A DNA stretch of 64,000 nucleotides, from assembly GCA_016704345.1 (NCBI GenBank), contig JADJAH010000019.1:1-64000 (forward strand), given 5' to 3'. Positions 53,725 to 61,762 of this stretch are shown in pieces (the stretch's first letter is position 1; each line of letters starts with the position of its first letter). The translations under genes were made by a program, and so were the position numbers. The DNA is from Ignavibacteria bacterium. Its GTDB lineage: Bacteria > Bacteroidota > Ignavibacteria > Tepidaquicellales > Tepidaquicellaceae. Below the pieces are notes generated by a model. That model searched no databases, was not told the DNA's origin, and saw only the letters and a program-made list of their open reading frames with translations.

Positions 53725-55347
53725 TTATGGTACGATTTTAGTTACAAAGTTTGAGGCATTGTTATCAACTATTGAAACATCAGATCCGTCTACAATGTAA
53801 TCTCCGTTAAGATCAGTCACTGAATTTCCGGAAACAAAATTGGATGCATCATTGTCAGTTATACCGGCATCACTTCCGTCAATAGCGCCATCCTGATTCA
53901 CGTCACCGCTAAACAACGCAAAACGCACTGGACTGAAATCAGCAGGTGCCAAATTGCTTCCAAATGCCTGGGCAGCTGAGCCTGTGAAATTGTATGTCTC
54001 AAGAGTCATAGGATCGTAATTCTCGCCTCCTGATTTGCTCCAAGTCTCAAGCGAATTTTTGTGTTTCAAAGAAATGTAATATTCACCGGCGGGAGCATAA
54101 TTCATTTTAAAATTTCCGGTCAGCGAAACTGTGTCAATAGTTGACTTAGATGAATCAACAATTTCATATGGCGATTTTGCATTTCTTAAATACACTGTTA
54201 CAGTATCTTTTCTATTATGACAATTTGTTGTTGAATTATACAGCCCTTCAATTGCCAAAGTTACATTGAAATGAGTCTTGAGTACATACAACCCGGTCTG
54301 ACGATCGGATGCAACGATCTTTCCTGACGGGAACATGTACACTCCCCAGCAGCCGTTGTATGAGCTTGAATTGTTTGCCGGATATGAATCATACCATGCA
54401 ACTTCTGTGGGCAGCGCAGGATTTGATATGTCCACCATTCTGATCCCTGCCGAGTAATGTGCTACGAGCGCATAGTTCCCGTAAATTTCAACATTGTGAA
54501 CTATGGAACTTGTGATGCCGGTCGGCTGCCAGTTTGTAACATAAGTGATGTTTCCCAGATCATTTACATTCCAGATCTTCATGAGTCTTGGTGAAGCTCC
54601 AATCTCATCCGTAACCAGCAAGTAGTTTCCATCAGGTGTAAGAGCAGTATTGTGCGGTCCTGAATTCGGCAGATTCTGAAATGAAGTTATTTGTCTTAGT
54701 GAATCTTTGTTTGTAGCGTTGATAATACTTACACTGGAGTTGTTTATGTTTGCAGTATAAATAGTATCATTAACAACCCTGCAATCATGCACATAACTTG
54801 TATTGAAGCCGCCTCTCTTTACAGGGTTCTCCGGGTCAACACTTATATCAAGGACTGTCACTCCCCTTCCAAACGTTGAATTGCAGCCATTGAGATACAG
54901 GTACGGACCCGATTGTGAAATTGAATGACTTGATGTGTGTCCCGCAGGAACATATTTCTTTACATATCTAACTGAATCCGGAAGGTACTGAAGATCAACA
55001 ATCTGAACTCCGCTGTTTGCCACTTCCGAAACTATATAAGCATAGTGAGAGTATGTTTTCATTTCTCTCCATTGGTTACTTGATGAGGACTGATTGGTTG
55101 TTGGTACAAAATCAACTTCAGTAATATTTAAGGGATCTGTAATATCTACAAAAGACGTTCCGTCATAAGAACCAAGTATGGCGTATTCCCTGCCGTCAGG
55201 GGCTTTGTATCCCCAGACTGCCGCATAGGGTCCCAGCGCTGAATGAGAATTTATGTTTGACAAAAGATACATATTTCTGTTTGCAAGTTGTGAATTGATG
55301 CTGCTTGCACAAATTGACATAGCTAATACAAGTAGTAATACTTTCAT
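53725..55347 (-). CDS. Secreted choice-of-anchor B (LVIVD-repeat) protein with dockerin-like module
   Basis: About 540 residues. The frame opens at a TTG (55359), but ATG 55347 starts the signal peptide (MKVLLLVLAMSICASSINSQ). The main domain (about 25-370) is a beta-propeller-like choice-of-anchor B fold with LVIVD-type repeats: 'AAVWGYKAPDGREYAILGSYDGTSFVDI', 'VQIVDLQYLPDS', 'HDCRVVNDTIYTANI', 'IRMVDISNPALPTEVAWYD', 'VASDRQTGLYVL'. The shared C-terminal module follows ('LKHKNSLETWS', 'AFGSNL', GDVNQDGAIDGSD, TDLNGDYIVDGSD), ending 'VTKIVP'. Likely a secreted or surface protein of unknown target. Confidence 0.85.
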   Translation of the reverse strand: MKVLLLVLAMSICASSINSQLANRNMYLLSNINSHSALGPYAAVWGYKAPDGREYAILGSYDGTSFVDITDPLNITEVDFVPTTNQSSSSNQWREMKTYSHYAYIVSEVANSGVQIVDLQYLPDSVRYVKKYVPAGHTSSHSISQSGPYLYLNGCNSTFGRGVTVLDISVDPENPVKRGGFNTSYVHDCRVVNDTIYTANINNSSVSIINATNKDSLRQITSFQNLPNSGPHNTALTPDGNYLLVTDEIGASPRLMKIWNVNDLGNITYVTNWQPTGITSSIVHNVEIYGNYALVAHYSAGIRMVDISNPALPTEVAWYDSYPANNSSSYNGCWGVYMFPSGKIVASDRQTGLYVLKTHFNVTLAIEGLYNSTTNCHNRKDTVTVYLRNAKSPYEIVDSSKSTIDTVSLTGNFKMNYAPAGEYYISLKHKNSLETWSKSGGENYDPMTLETYNFTGSAAQAFGSNLAPADFSPVRFALFSGDVNQDGAIDGSDAGITDNDASNFVSGNSVTDLNGDYIVDGSDVSIVDNNASNFVTKIVP

Positions 55348-55646
55348 GAAGTTTAACAACTTATTTGTGAATGTCTGTAGTTTAGTATTCGAGTTTAAAT
55401 TACAGTGTGATTACATTTGACACAGTTGTTTCTCTGCTTTGGGGTAGGGCTCAAAGCGCCCTGCAGTCGGAAAAAATCTGATTGTAAATTTGGAGTCCGG
55501 CAATATATAGAATTCCGCACAAACAATCGCAATAGTTTTTTATGTAAATCGTAAAAAAGTTTTTTGACATGAAAATCTTTCAAACATCTAAACTAAACAT
55601 GAATCAATTGTTACCAAAAGTGTGAAAATATTTCAGACAGCTTCAT

Positions 55647-56235
55647 TCATAAAGAAAGAAGTGCAAGGATCTTTTCTGCGATTTGTTCATTTGCTGTTTT
55701 GTTGTCTTCTTCTCGTACATTATTGACATCTATCCAAATCAAATCGCGTTCCTTTCTAAGCCATGTTAATTGTCTTTTAGCAAATCTGCGGGAGTTCTGC
55801 TGAATCAAAGATACTGTCTCATCAAAACCTGACTTGCCTTCAAGATACATCATTACTTCCTTTATACCTACGGAGTTCACGGAATTATGAGTAGTGTAAT
55901 GATAATTTTCATGCATCAATTTTCTTACTTCATCCACAAGTCCCCTTTCCAGCATTCCTAACACTCGTGAATTTATTCTCTCATAAAGCACATCTCTCGG
56001 ATAATCAATTGCAAACTTTACTGTTTCGAAATCCGGTATTTCATTCACCTTTTGAATTTCCGAAAACTTTCTGCCTGTGATGTAGAAAACTTCAAGCGCC
56101 CGGAATACCCTTCTTGAAAAATTAGCCGAAGTCTTAGATGCTGATTCCGGATCAACATGAAGAAGCAGTTCGTAAAGATGCTCACGTCCTTTTTCTGCAA
56201 GAAGACTGTTGAGCTCTTTTCTGATTTCCAGGAGA
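55647..56235 (-). CDS. miaA: tRNA dimethylallyltransferase, 3' part of a frameshifted gene
   Basis: In this frame the protein continues from the 5' part as 'LLEIRKELNSLLAEKG', 'LHVDPESASKTSANFSRRVFRALEVFYITG', 'VKFAIDYPRDVLYERINSRVLGMLERGLVDEV', and 'SVGIKEVMMYLEG', 'RRFAKRQLTWLRKE', all conserved in MiaA. The frame is open further up (to 56384) but that part is an artefact. A hairpin terminator was not seen directly after it. Confidence 0.85.
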
Positions 56236-56613
56236 TTTGATCTCTTCACGATAGAAGCCATCCGTAAGAGCTCGCAAGTATAAACCGCTTCCTCCTGCAA
56301 TGATGGGCACGATTCCTTTTGAGAAACACTCTTCAATGATGTCCCGGGATCCCTTTGCAAATTCACCGGCACTAAATTCTTCATCAGGTTTCAGTATCGA
56401 GATAAAATGATGAACTACTGATGCAAGCTGATCTCCGGATGGCTGCGCTGTTGCAATCGCCATACTTTTGTAAACCTGCCTTGAGTCAGCAGAAATTATT
56501 TCTCCTCCGAGTCTCTGTGCAAGTATAAATGCAACATCTGTCTTGCCGGAAGCAGTTGGTCCCATAACAGCAATTGCTGTCCTGTTCAAATTTTTCTTCA
56601 AACTTGTTGTCAT
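56182..56613 (-). CDS. miaA: tRNA dimethylallyltransferase, 5' part of a frameshifted gene
   Basis: It encodes 'AIAVMGPTASGKTDVAFILAQ' (P-loop, GPTASGKT), 'EIISADSRQVYKSMAIATAQP' (DSRQVY motif), 'HHFISILKPDEEFSAGEF' and 'VPIIAGGSGLYLRALTDG'. These are invariant MiaA elements. The protein adds a dimethylallyl group to A37 of tRNAs reading U-initial codons. After 'GFYREEI' the conserved sequence moves to the +1 frame at an AAA run (56236-56238); dropping one A joins the parts into about 314 residues, the normal length. Because miaA is usually retained, a base-call error is more likely than gene loss. Confidence 0.88.
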   Translation of the reverse strand: MTTSLKKNLNRTAIAVMGPTASGKTDVAFILAQRLGGEIISADSRQVYKSMAIATAQPSGDQLASVVHHFISILKPDEEFSAGEFAKGSRDIIEECFSKGIVPIIAGGSGLYLRALTDGFYREEIKSPGNQKRAQQSSCRKRT

Positions 56614-56789
56614 GATTTTTGTTCATTTATAACTTATTACCAAACTTCCGCATTTTCAACTGCATTTATTGCCATTTCATTCTAAATTTTTCTCCGAGGA
56701 TATTAAGAAGAAAGTACAGAGTCAGTGGCTTTGGAATTGAAATTCCACTGCTTCGTGACTAAGTTATTTTAAACTAATTCACTATCATC

Positions 56790-57629
56790 ATGAAGATCCG
56801 TTATACTATTTCAACAATCGCTGTGCTGCTGTTTCTGGTAACGCTTTACAGTAATCTTATGGCATTTATGGACGGCATTGTTGGCTTCACCAAGAAGAAT
56901 GGGGAAAGTATTGGCTGTGTTTGCCATAACCTCGATCCAAATGATTCCGTTTCTGTAAGAATAATCGGCCCGAGTTCAGTCAGGCAAAATGACACAGCTA
57001 CTTATATTCTTGCTATAGCCAATGGACCCGCTATTGCCGGAGGGTGTGATATTGCAACCAGCAGAGGAAGCGTCATAACAACTCCGCTTGATACGTTCCT
57101 GAGAAGAGCTGAGCAGTTTCCGGGAGCCGGCTTTGAATTAACTCATAAAGAACCCAAGCCATTTAACGGAGACACACTGAAATTTATATTCAGATATATT
57201 GCTCCATCTGCTCCGAACACTATAGACACAATCTTCGCAAATGGAAATTCTACAAATAATGATCTTGGTTCTGATAATGATAAGTGGAATTTTGCAGCAA
57301 ACTTTCTGGTCTCCATTACGACTACCGGAGTCAGCAGCAATAGTTCAGTTATCGCAGAAGACTTTGTATTAGAGCAGAATTATCCAAATCCATTCAACCC
57401 TGAGACTAAGATCAACTTTTCGCTTTCTAAATCAGGCAATGTAAGTCTTAAAGTTTATGATGCCACAGGAAAGACAGTTGCCAATCTTATCAATAATGAG
57501 TTCCGCGGAGCGGGTGATTTTGAAATGAATTTCAACTCTGCAAATTACGGATTGAACAGCGGTGTTTATTTCTATGAACTTCGAACTAAGCAAGGATCTG
57601 CTGTCAGGAAAATGTTGATTGTAAAGTAA
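56790..57629 (+). CDS. Choice-of-anchor V secreted protein with T9SS sorting domain
   Basis: A protein of 279 residues: signal peptide (MKIRYTISTIAVLLFLVTLYSNLMA), then a domain with 'SIGCVCHNLD' (CxCH, as in the lineage's variant of the choice-of-anchor V/Reeler-like domain), 'VRIIGPSSVRQNDTATYILAI' and 'GCDIATSRG'. A linker leads to a complete T9SS type-A tail ('LEQNYPNPFNPETKINFSL', 'SLKVYDATGKTVANL', 'SGVYFYELRT', 'KMLIVK'). The CxCH site could bind haem or metal, but only one such motif is present. Monocistronic, with a terminator at 57652. Function unknown. Confidence 0.85.
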   Translation: MKIRYTISTIAVLLFLVTLYSNLMAFMDGIVGFTKKNGESIGCVCHNLDPNDSVSVRIIGPSSVRQNDTATYILAIANGPAIAGGCDIATSRGSVITTPLDTFLRRAEQFPGAGFELTHKEPKPFNGDTLKFIFRYIAPSAPNTIDTIFANGNSTNNDLGSDNDKWNFAANFLVSITTTGVSSNSSVIAEDFVLEQNYPNPFNPETKINFSLSKSGNVSLKVYDATGKTVANLINNEFRGAGDFEMNFNSANYGLNSGVYFYELRTKQGSAVRKMLIVK

Positions 57630-57651
57630 TTCTGCATATCACTTAATTAAT

Positions 57652-57682
57652 AAAAGCCGGAGATATTTCTTCGGCTTTTTGT
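57652..57682 (+). terminator. Rho-independent terminator
   Basis: aaaagccg (57652-57659) / cggctttt (57672-57679) with a 12-base loop and a following T run, 22 bases after the stop codon of the T9SS cargo gene. Confidence 0.85.
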
Positions 57683-57757
57683 TTGATAAATCGCTTCTAG
57701 TATCTTTCAACTTTAAGCGATATTGAGTAAATTGCCTCACCCAATAAACTTTACTGA

Positions 57758-59770
57758 ATGCTCAGGCCAATACTCTTTAGTATAATCTTTCTAGGTGCAA
57801 TAGGTTTATTCCTGTATTCTGTCAGGAATTTCATTTCGTATCTCAAACTTGCAAAACCTGAAGACCGATCCGGCAACATACCACAAAGGCTCTCAAATAC
57901 AATTAACATTGCATTTCTTCAGACAAAACTCTTAAGAAGTAAGCTTGCAGGCATTCTGCATCTGTGCATTTATTGGGGCTTTGTAGTATTGCTTTTCGTT
58001 GTTGTGGAATCAATAATAGAGGGATTCTTTGAGGGTTTCTCGTTTGCTTTCCTTGGACCGTTTTACAGTGTGTTGACTTTCCTTCAGGATTTCTTCGGAG
58101 CACTGGTGCTTGTTACTGTTTTGTTTTCTCTTGTCAGAAGATATATTGGCACTCCGGAAAGATTAAGAGTTGACACTTCATCGAGAAAGGATGCAAGTTT
58201 TATACTTGTTATGATAGCACTTGTAATGGTCACTATGTTCGGCATGAGTGTGGAGAAGATTCTTCTTGGGCAATCACAAGGCTACAGACCGGTTTCCGAA
58301 TTTATAGCAGGCTTCTTCAGTGGCGGTTCGCATGCAATGTATGAAGTTTTTTTCTGGGCACACATATTAATTGTGTTTGCGTTTTTAAATTATCTTCCAT
58401 ATTCAAAGCATTTCCACGTATTGTCTTCAGTCATAAACACTTTTCTTTCCAATTTCAGAATTCCCTATCAGGGTATTACTCTCAAGCCAATTAACTTTGA
58501 AGACGAGTCAATCACTCAATACGGGGCAAAAGATTTTACAGACCTGACGTGGAAAAATATACTTGACGGATATACATGCACCGAATGCGGCAGGTGCACT
58601 TCGGTTTGCCCTGCAAATATAACGGGCAAACTTCTTAACCCGAAACTCATCGTTACAAAGATACGAAAGAGAACGATGAATGCTGGACCGGCAATGGTAG
58701 AAAAAGAAGAGGGAGTTTCCGAACTTCAAAAGAATCTTGTCTCTGACTACATAACACCGCAGGAATTATGGGCATGTACGACATGTATGGCATGTGTACA
58801 GGAATGTCCAGTGATGATTGACCACATAACACCGATAGTTGATATGAGAAGGAATCTTGTAATGATGGAATCAGATTTTCCGCCGGAGATGAATACTGTT
58901 TTCAGAAATATGGAAAACAATGAATCACCATGGGCATTCTCTGCTGCGCAAAGAAATGACTGGATCGATGAACTTCAGGATGAACTCAGTAAAGAAGGAT
59001 CACCTGACTGTCTCAAAAAAGTTTCGAGCATGGGTTCTGCAGATGAACTTGATGTTGTGTTCTGGTCGGGCTGTGCAGGAGCATTCGACAAAAGATACAG
59101 AAATGTCACAAAGTCATTTGCTAAATTGCTCAACAAAGCGGGTGTCAAATATGGTGTTCTCGGCAGTGAAGAGAAATGCACCGGCGATCCCGCAAGAAGA
59201 CTAGGCAATGAATTTCTTGCGGCTTCACTAATTCAACAGAATGTTGAGACATTAAAGAAATATAATGTAAAGAAAGTTGTAACTGCGTGCCCTCACTGCA
59301 TGAATACTTTAAAGAACGAATATTCAGCTTTCGGAATAGAGCTCGAAGTGACTCATCATACTGAATTTATTGAGAATCTTCTCAAAGAGAAAAAGCTTAT
59401 ACCAACAAAGAAGCTTGATGAGAAAGTTACGTTCCATGATTCATGCTATCTTGGAAGATATAATGACGTTTATTCTTCTCCGCGAAATTCTTTAAAATCT
59501 GTTCCGGGAATTGATATGGTAGAGATGAAAAGATCAGGTGACAGAGGCCTCTGTTGCGGAGCAGGCGGCGGAAGAATGTTTCTGGAGGAGACCGAAGGCA
59601 AGAGAGTTAACATTGAAAGAACTGAAGAAGCCTTGGGAACAGGCGCAAAGACAATTGCATCTGCATGTCCGTTTTGCATGACTATGCTGACGGATGGAAT
59701 CAAGGAAAAGGAAAAATCAGATGAAGTGAAAGTTAAGGATGTTGCAGAAATAGTGCTTGAAAGTTTGTAA
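57758..59770 (+). CDS. Membrane Fe-S oxidoreductase of EtfQO/FadF type (NarI-like plus CCG domains)
   Basis: A protein of 670 residues: five or six N-terminal membrane helices with His residues as in NarI-like cytochrome b, then two 4Fe-4S clusters ('CTECGRCTSVCPANITGK' and 'CTTCMACVQECPVMIDH'). Two CCG (HdrB/GlpC-type) Cys-rich domains follow ('FWSGCAGAFDKR', 'EEKCTGDPARRLGNE', 'TACPHCMNTL', 'FHDSCYLGRYN', 'GLCCGAGGGRMF', 'SACPFCMTML'). Such proteins pass electrons between flavoprotein ETF or acyl-CoA dehydrogenases and quinone. No etfAB genes are adjacent in the window. It lies 57 bases before metK on the same strand. Confidence 0.88.
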   Translation: MLRPILFSIIFLGAIGLFLYSVRNFISYLKLAKPEDRSGNIPQRLSNTINIAFLQTKLLRSKLAGILHLCIYWGFVVLLFVVVESIIEGFFEGFSFAFLGPFYSVLTFLQDFFGALVLVTVLFSLVRRYIGTPERLRVDTSSRKDASFILVMIALVMVTMFGMSVEKILLGQSQGYRPVSEFIAGFFSGGSHAMYEVFFWAHILIVFAFLNYLPYSKHFHVLSSVINTFLSNFRIPYQGITLKPINFEDESITQYGAKDFTDLTWKNILDGYTCTECGRCTSVCPANITGKLLNPKLIVTKIRKRTMNAGPAMVEKEEGVSELQKNLVSDYITPQELWACTTCMACVQECPVMIDHITPIVDMRRNLVMMESDFPPEMNTVFRNMENNESPWAFSAAQRNDWIDELQDELSKEGSPDCLKKVSSMGSADELDVVFWSGCAGAFDKRYRNVTKSFAKLLNKAGVKYGVLGSEEKCTGDPARRLGNEFLAASLIQQNVETLKKYNVKKVVTACPHCMNTLKNEYSAFGIELEVTHHTEFIENLLKEKKLIPTKKLDEKVTFHDSCYLGRYNDVYSSPRNSLKSVPGIDMVEMKRSGDRGLCCGAGGGRMFLEETEGKRVNIERTEEALGTGAKTIASACPFCMTMLTDGIKEKEKSDEVKVKDVAEIVLESL

Positions 59771-59827
59771 TACAAAATTCAAATCGATTTTTAACAAATA
59801 AAAATAAATTCAAGGAGAAGAAACAAA

Positions 59828-60973
59828 ATGTCTTACTTTTTCACATCGGAATCGGTTAGCGAAGGACATCCGGATAAGATTTGCGATCAGATTTCTGACG
59901 CTGTGCTTGATGATATACTTGCAAATGATCCTGATGCAAGAGTAGCCTGTGAAACATTCTGCGCTACAGGACTGGTTCTTGTTGGCGGAGAAATTACCAC
60001 ACATCACTTTGTTGACGTTCAGAAACTTGTAAGAAGTGTTGTAGAGGAAATTGGATATACAAAAGGAGAATACAGATTTGATCATCACTCCATTAATGTA
60101 TTGTCTGCAATTAATAAACAATCTCACGACATAGCTGTTGGAGTAGACAAAGGCGGTGCGGGAGATCAGGGAATGATGTTTGGATATGCGACAAACGAAA
60201 CGAAGGAATACATGCCGCTTCCGCTTGTACTTGCTCATGCATTAGTTAAAGAGCTTGCTCAGATCAGAAAAAAGAAACTGGAGCTCATGCCATATCTCAG
60301 GCCTGATTCTAAATCACAGGTGACTGTTGAGTATGATGAAAACGGAAAGCCAAAGAGAATAGATGCGATCGTAGTTTCCACTCAACATGATCACGGAGTT
60401 AAGCAGACAAAGATCAAACAAGATATCAGAGAATATCTGATTGATAGAGTTATCCCGGCACACTTAGTTGACAAGAAGACAAAGATTCATGTAAACCCTA
60501 CAGGAATATTTGAGATCGGCGGACCTCACGGTGATACGGGACTTACGGGAAGAAAGATTATTGTTGATACTTATGGCGGCAAAGCACCGCACGGCGGAGG
60601 TGCATTCTCCGGAAAAGATCCTTCAAAGGTTGACAGAAGCGCGGCTTATGCAGCAAGGCATATTGCGAAGAATGTTGTTGCAGCGAAACTTGCAGATGAA
60701 TGTCTCATCCAGGTTTCTTATGCAATCGGTGTGAAGGAGCCCATCTCTGTCTATGTAAATACAAACGGAACAGGTAAGATCCCGGATTCAAAACTCTCTG
60801 AAATTATCAGGAAAGAAATCGACCTGACTCCTCAGGGTATTATCAAGAGGCTGGATCTTAAAAAACCTATTTACAGGAAGACGGCTGCTTACGGCCACTT
60901 CGGACGCAATGAGAAAGGCTTCACTTGGGAAGAAACAAACCTTGTTGCAACACTTGTTAAGGCTGTAAAATAA
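59828..60973 (+). CDS. metK: S-adenosylmethionine synthase
   Basis: A protein of 381 residues with the MetK signatures 'ESVSEGHPDKICDQISDAVLD', 'GAGDQGMMFGYA', 'PTGIFEIGGPHGDTGLTGRKI' and 'GGGAFSGKDPSKVDRS'. It makes SAM from methionine and ATP. The ribosome site AAGGAG (59812-59817) is good. The 57-base leader is too short for a known SAM riboswitch. It lies between the Fe-S oxidoreductase and the EI24-like gene, all on the same strand with short gaps. Confidence 0.97.
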   Translation: MSYFFTSESVSEGHPDKICDQISDAVLDDILANDPDARVACETFCATGLVLVGGEITTHHFVDVQKLVRSVVEEIGYTKGEYRFDHHSINVLSAINKQSHDIAVGVDKGGAGDQGMMFGYATNETKEYMPLPLVLAHALVKELAQIRKKKLELMPYLRPDSKSQVTVEYDENGKPKRIDAIVVSTQHDHGVKQTKIKQDIREYLIDRVIPAHLVDKKTKIHVNPTGIFEIGGPHGDTGLTGRKIIVDTYGGKAPHGGGAFSGKDPSKVDRSAAYAARHIAKNVVAAKLADECLIQVSYAIGVKEPISVYVNTNGTGKIPDSKLSEIIRKEIDLTPQGIIKRLDLKKPIYRKTAAYGHFGRNEKGFTWEETNLVATLVKAVK

Positions 60974-60992
60974 TATTATCGGAATGGTCTGA

Positions 60993-61748
60993 ATGAATGC
61001 TTTTATCATCGGCTTCTTTCATCCTTTCAGATGCGCAGGCTTGTTTTTAAAACATCCGAAGCTCATACTTTATTCAATTGTCCCTATGGTGATCAACCTG
61101 ATCATCTATGGGACAATTTTCTTTTTTGTTTATGATTGGATAACCGGCATGGCAGGAAATCTTGAAGTTCTCACTAAACAAGAGAACATCATGCTGGAGA
61201 TTCTGAGAATTCTGGTTCAGGTGGTTTCATTCCTCTTTGTTCTTCTTGTTTGTTACTTTTTGTTCATCATTTTTGGAGGGATTGTTTCTGCACCGTTCAA
61301 TGAGTTTATTTCAAAGTATGTCGAAGAAAGAATTTTCGGGATAAGAAATGTAGTTGAGATTCCATTTGCAAAAGAAGTTCTCGTCAGCATTAGAGAAGAA
61401 TCAAAGAAATTGCTTTTTTATTTTTCCGTTGTCATTCCTCTTTTTGTTGTCAATTTTATTCCAATGATTGGAAGCGTCATTTCTATTGGGGTAGGGACAC
61501 CGTTTTCTGCATACTATAACGCTCTAGATTTCATGGATTATCCTATGACAAGAAACGGCGCCGTATTCAAACAGAAGCTTGGAATACTAAACAAGAAACT
61601 GCCGCTTACAATGGGTTTCGGTACTATCGCGTTTATCATGACTTTTCTGCCCGTTGTTAATGTCATCATGACGCCACTGCTCGTTGTTGCCGGAACAAGT
61701 TTGTTCTATAAAAACAATTACAACACACCAAGTGTCTTACAAAAATAA
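60993..61748 (+). CDS. EI24/CysZ-like membrane protein
   Basis: A protein of 251 residues with four or five membrane helices and the EI24 pattern: 'FFHPFRCAGLFLKHPKLILYSIVPMVIN' at the N-terminus, 'IVSAPFNEFISKYVEE' and 'LDFMDYPMTRNGAVFKQK'. Family members include CysZ-type sulfate permeases, but assignment to sulfate is not justified by context alone; next to metK it is an attractive idea. The ATG at 60993 lies 19 bases after metK and the stop 14 bases before purL. Confidence 0.8.
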   Translation: MNAFIIGFFHPFRCAGLFLKHPKLILYSIVPMVINLIIYGTIFFFVYDWITGMAGNLEVLTKQENIMLEILRILVQVVSFLFVLLVCYFLFIIFGGIVSAPFNEFISKYVEERIFGIRNVVEIPFAKEVLVSIREESKKLLFYFSVVIPLFVVNFIPMIGSVISIGVGTPFSAYYNALDFMDYPMTRNGAVFKQKLGILNKKLPLTMGFGTIAFIMTFLPVVNVIMTPLLVVAGTSLFYKNNYNTPSVLQK

Positions 61749-61762
61749 TTTCAAATTAAGTG

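Noticed and set aside
59771..59827. SAM riboswitch before metK
   Set aside because: The leader is only 57 bases and lacks the paired elements of known SAM riboswitches.
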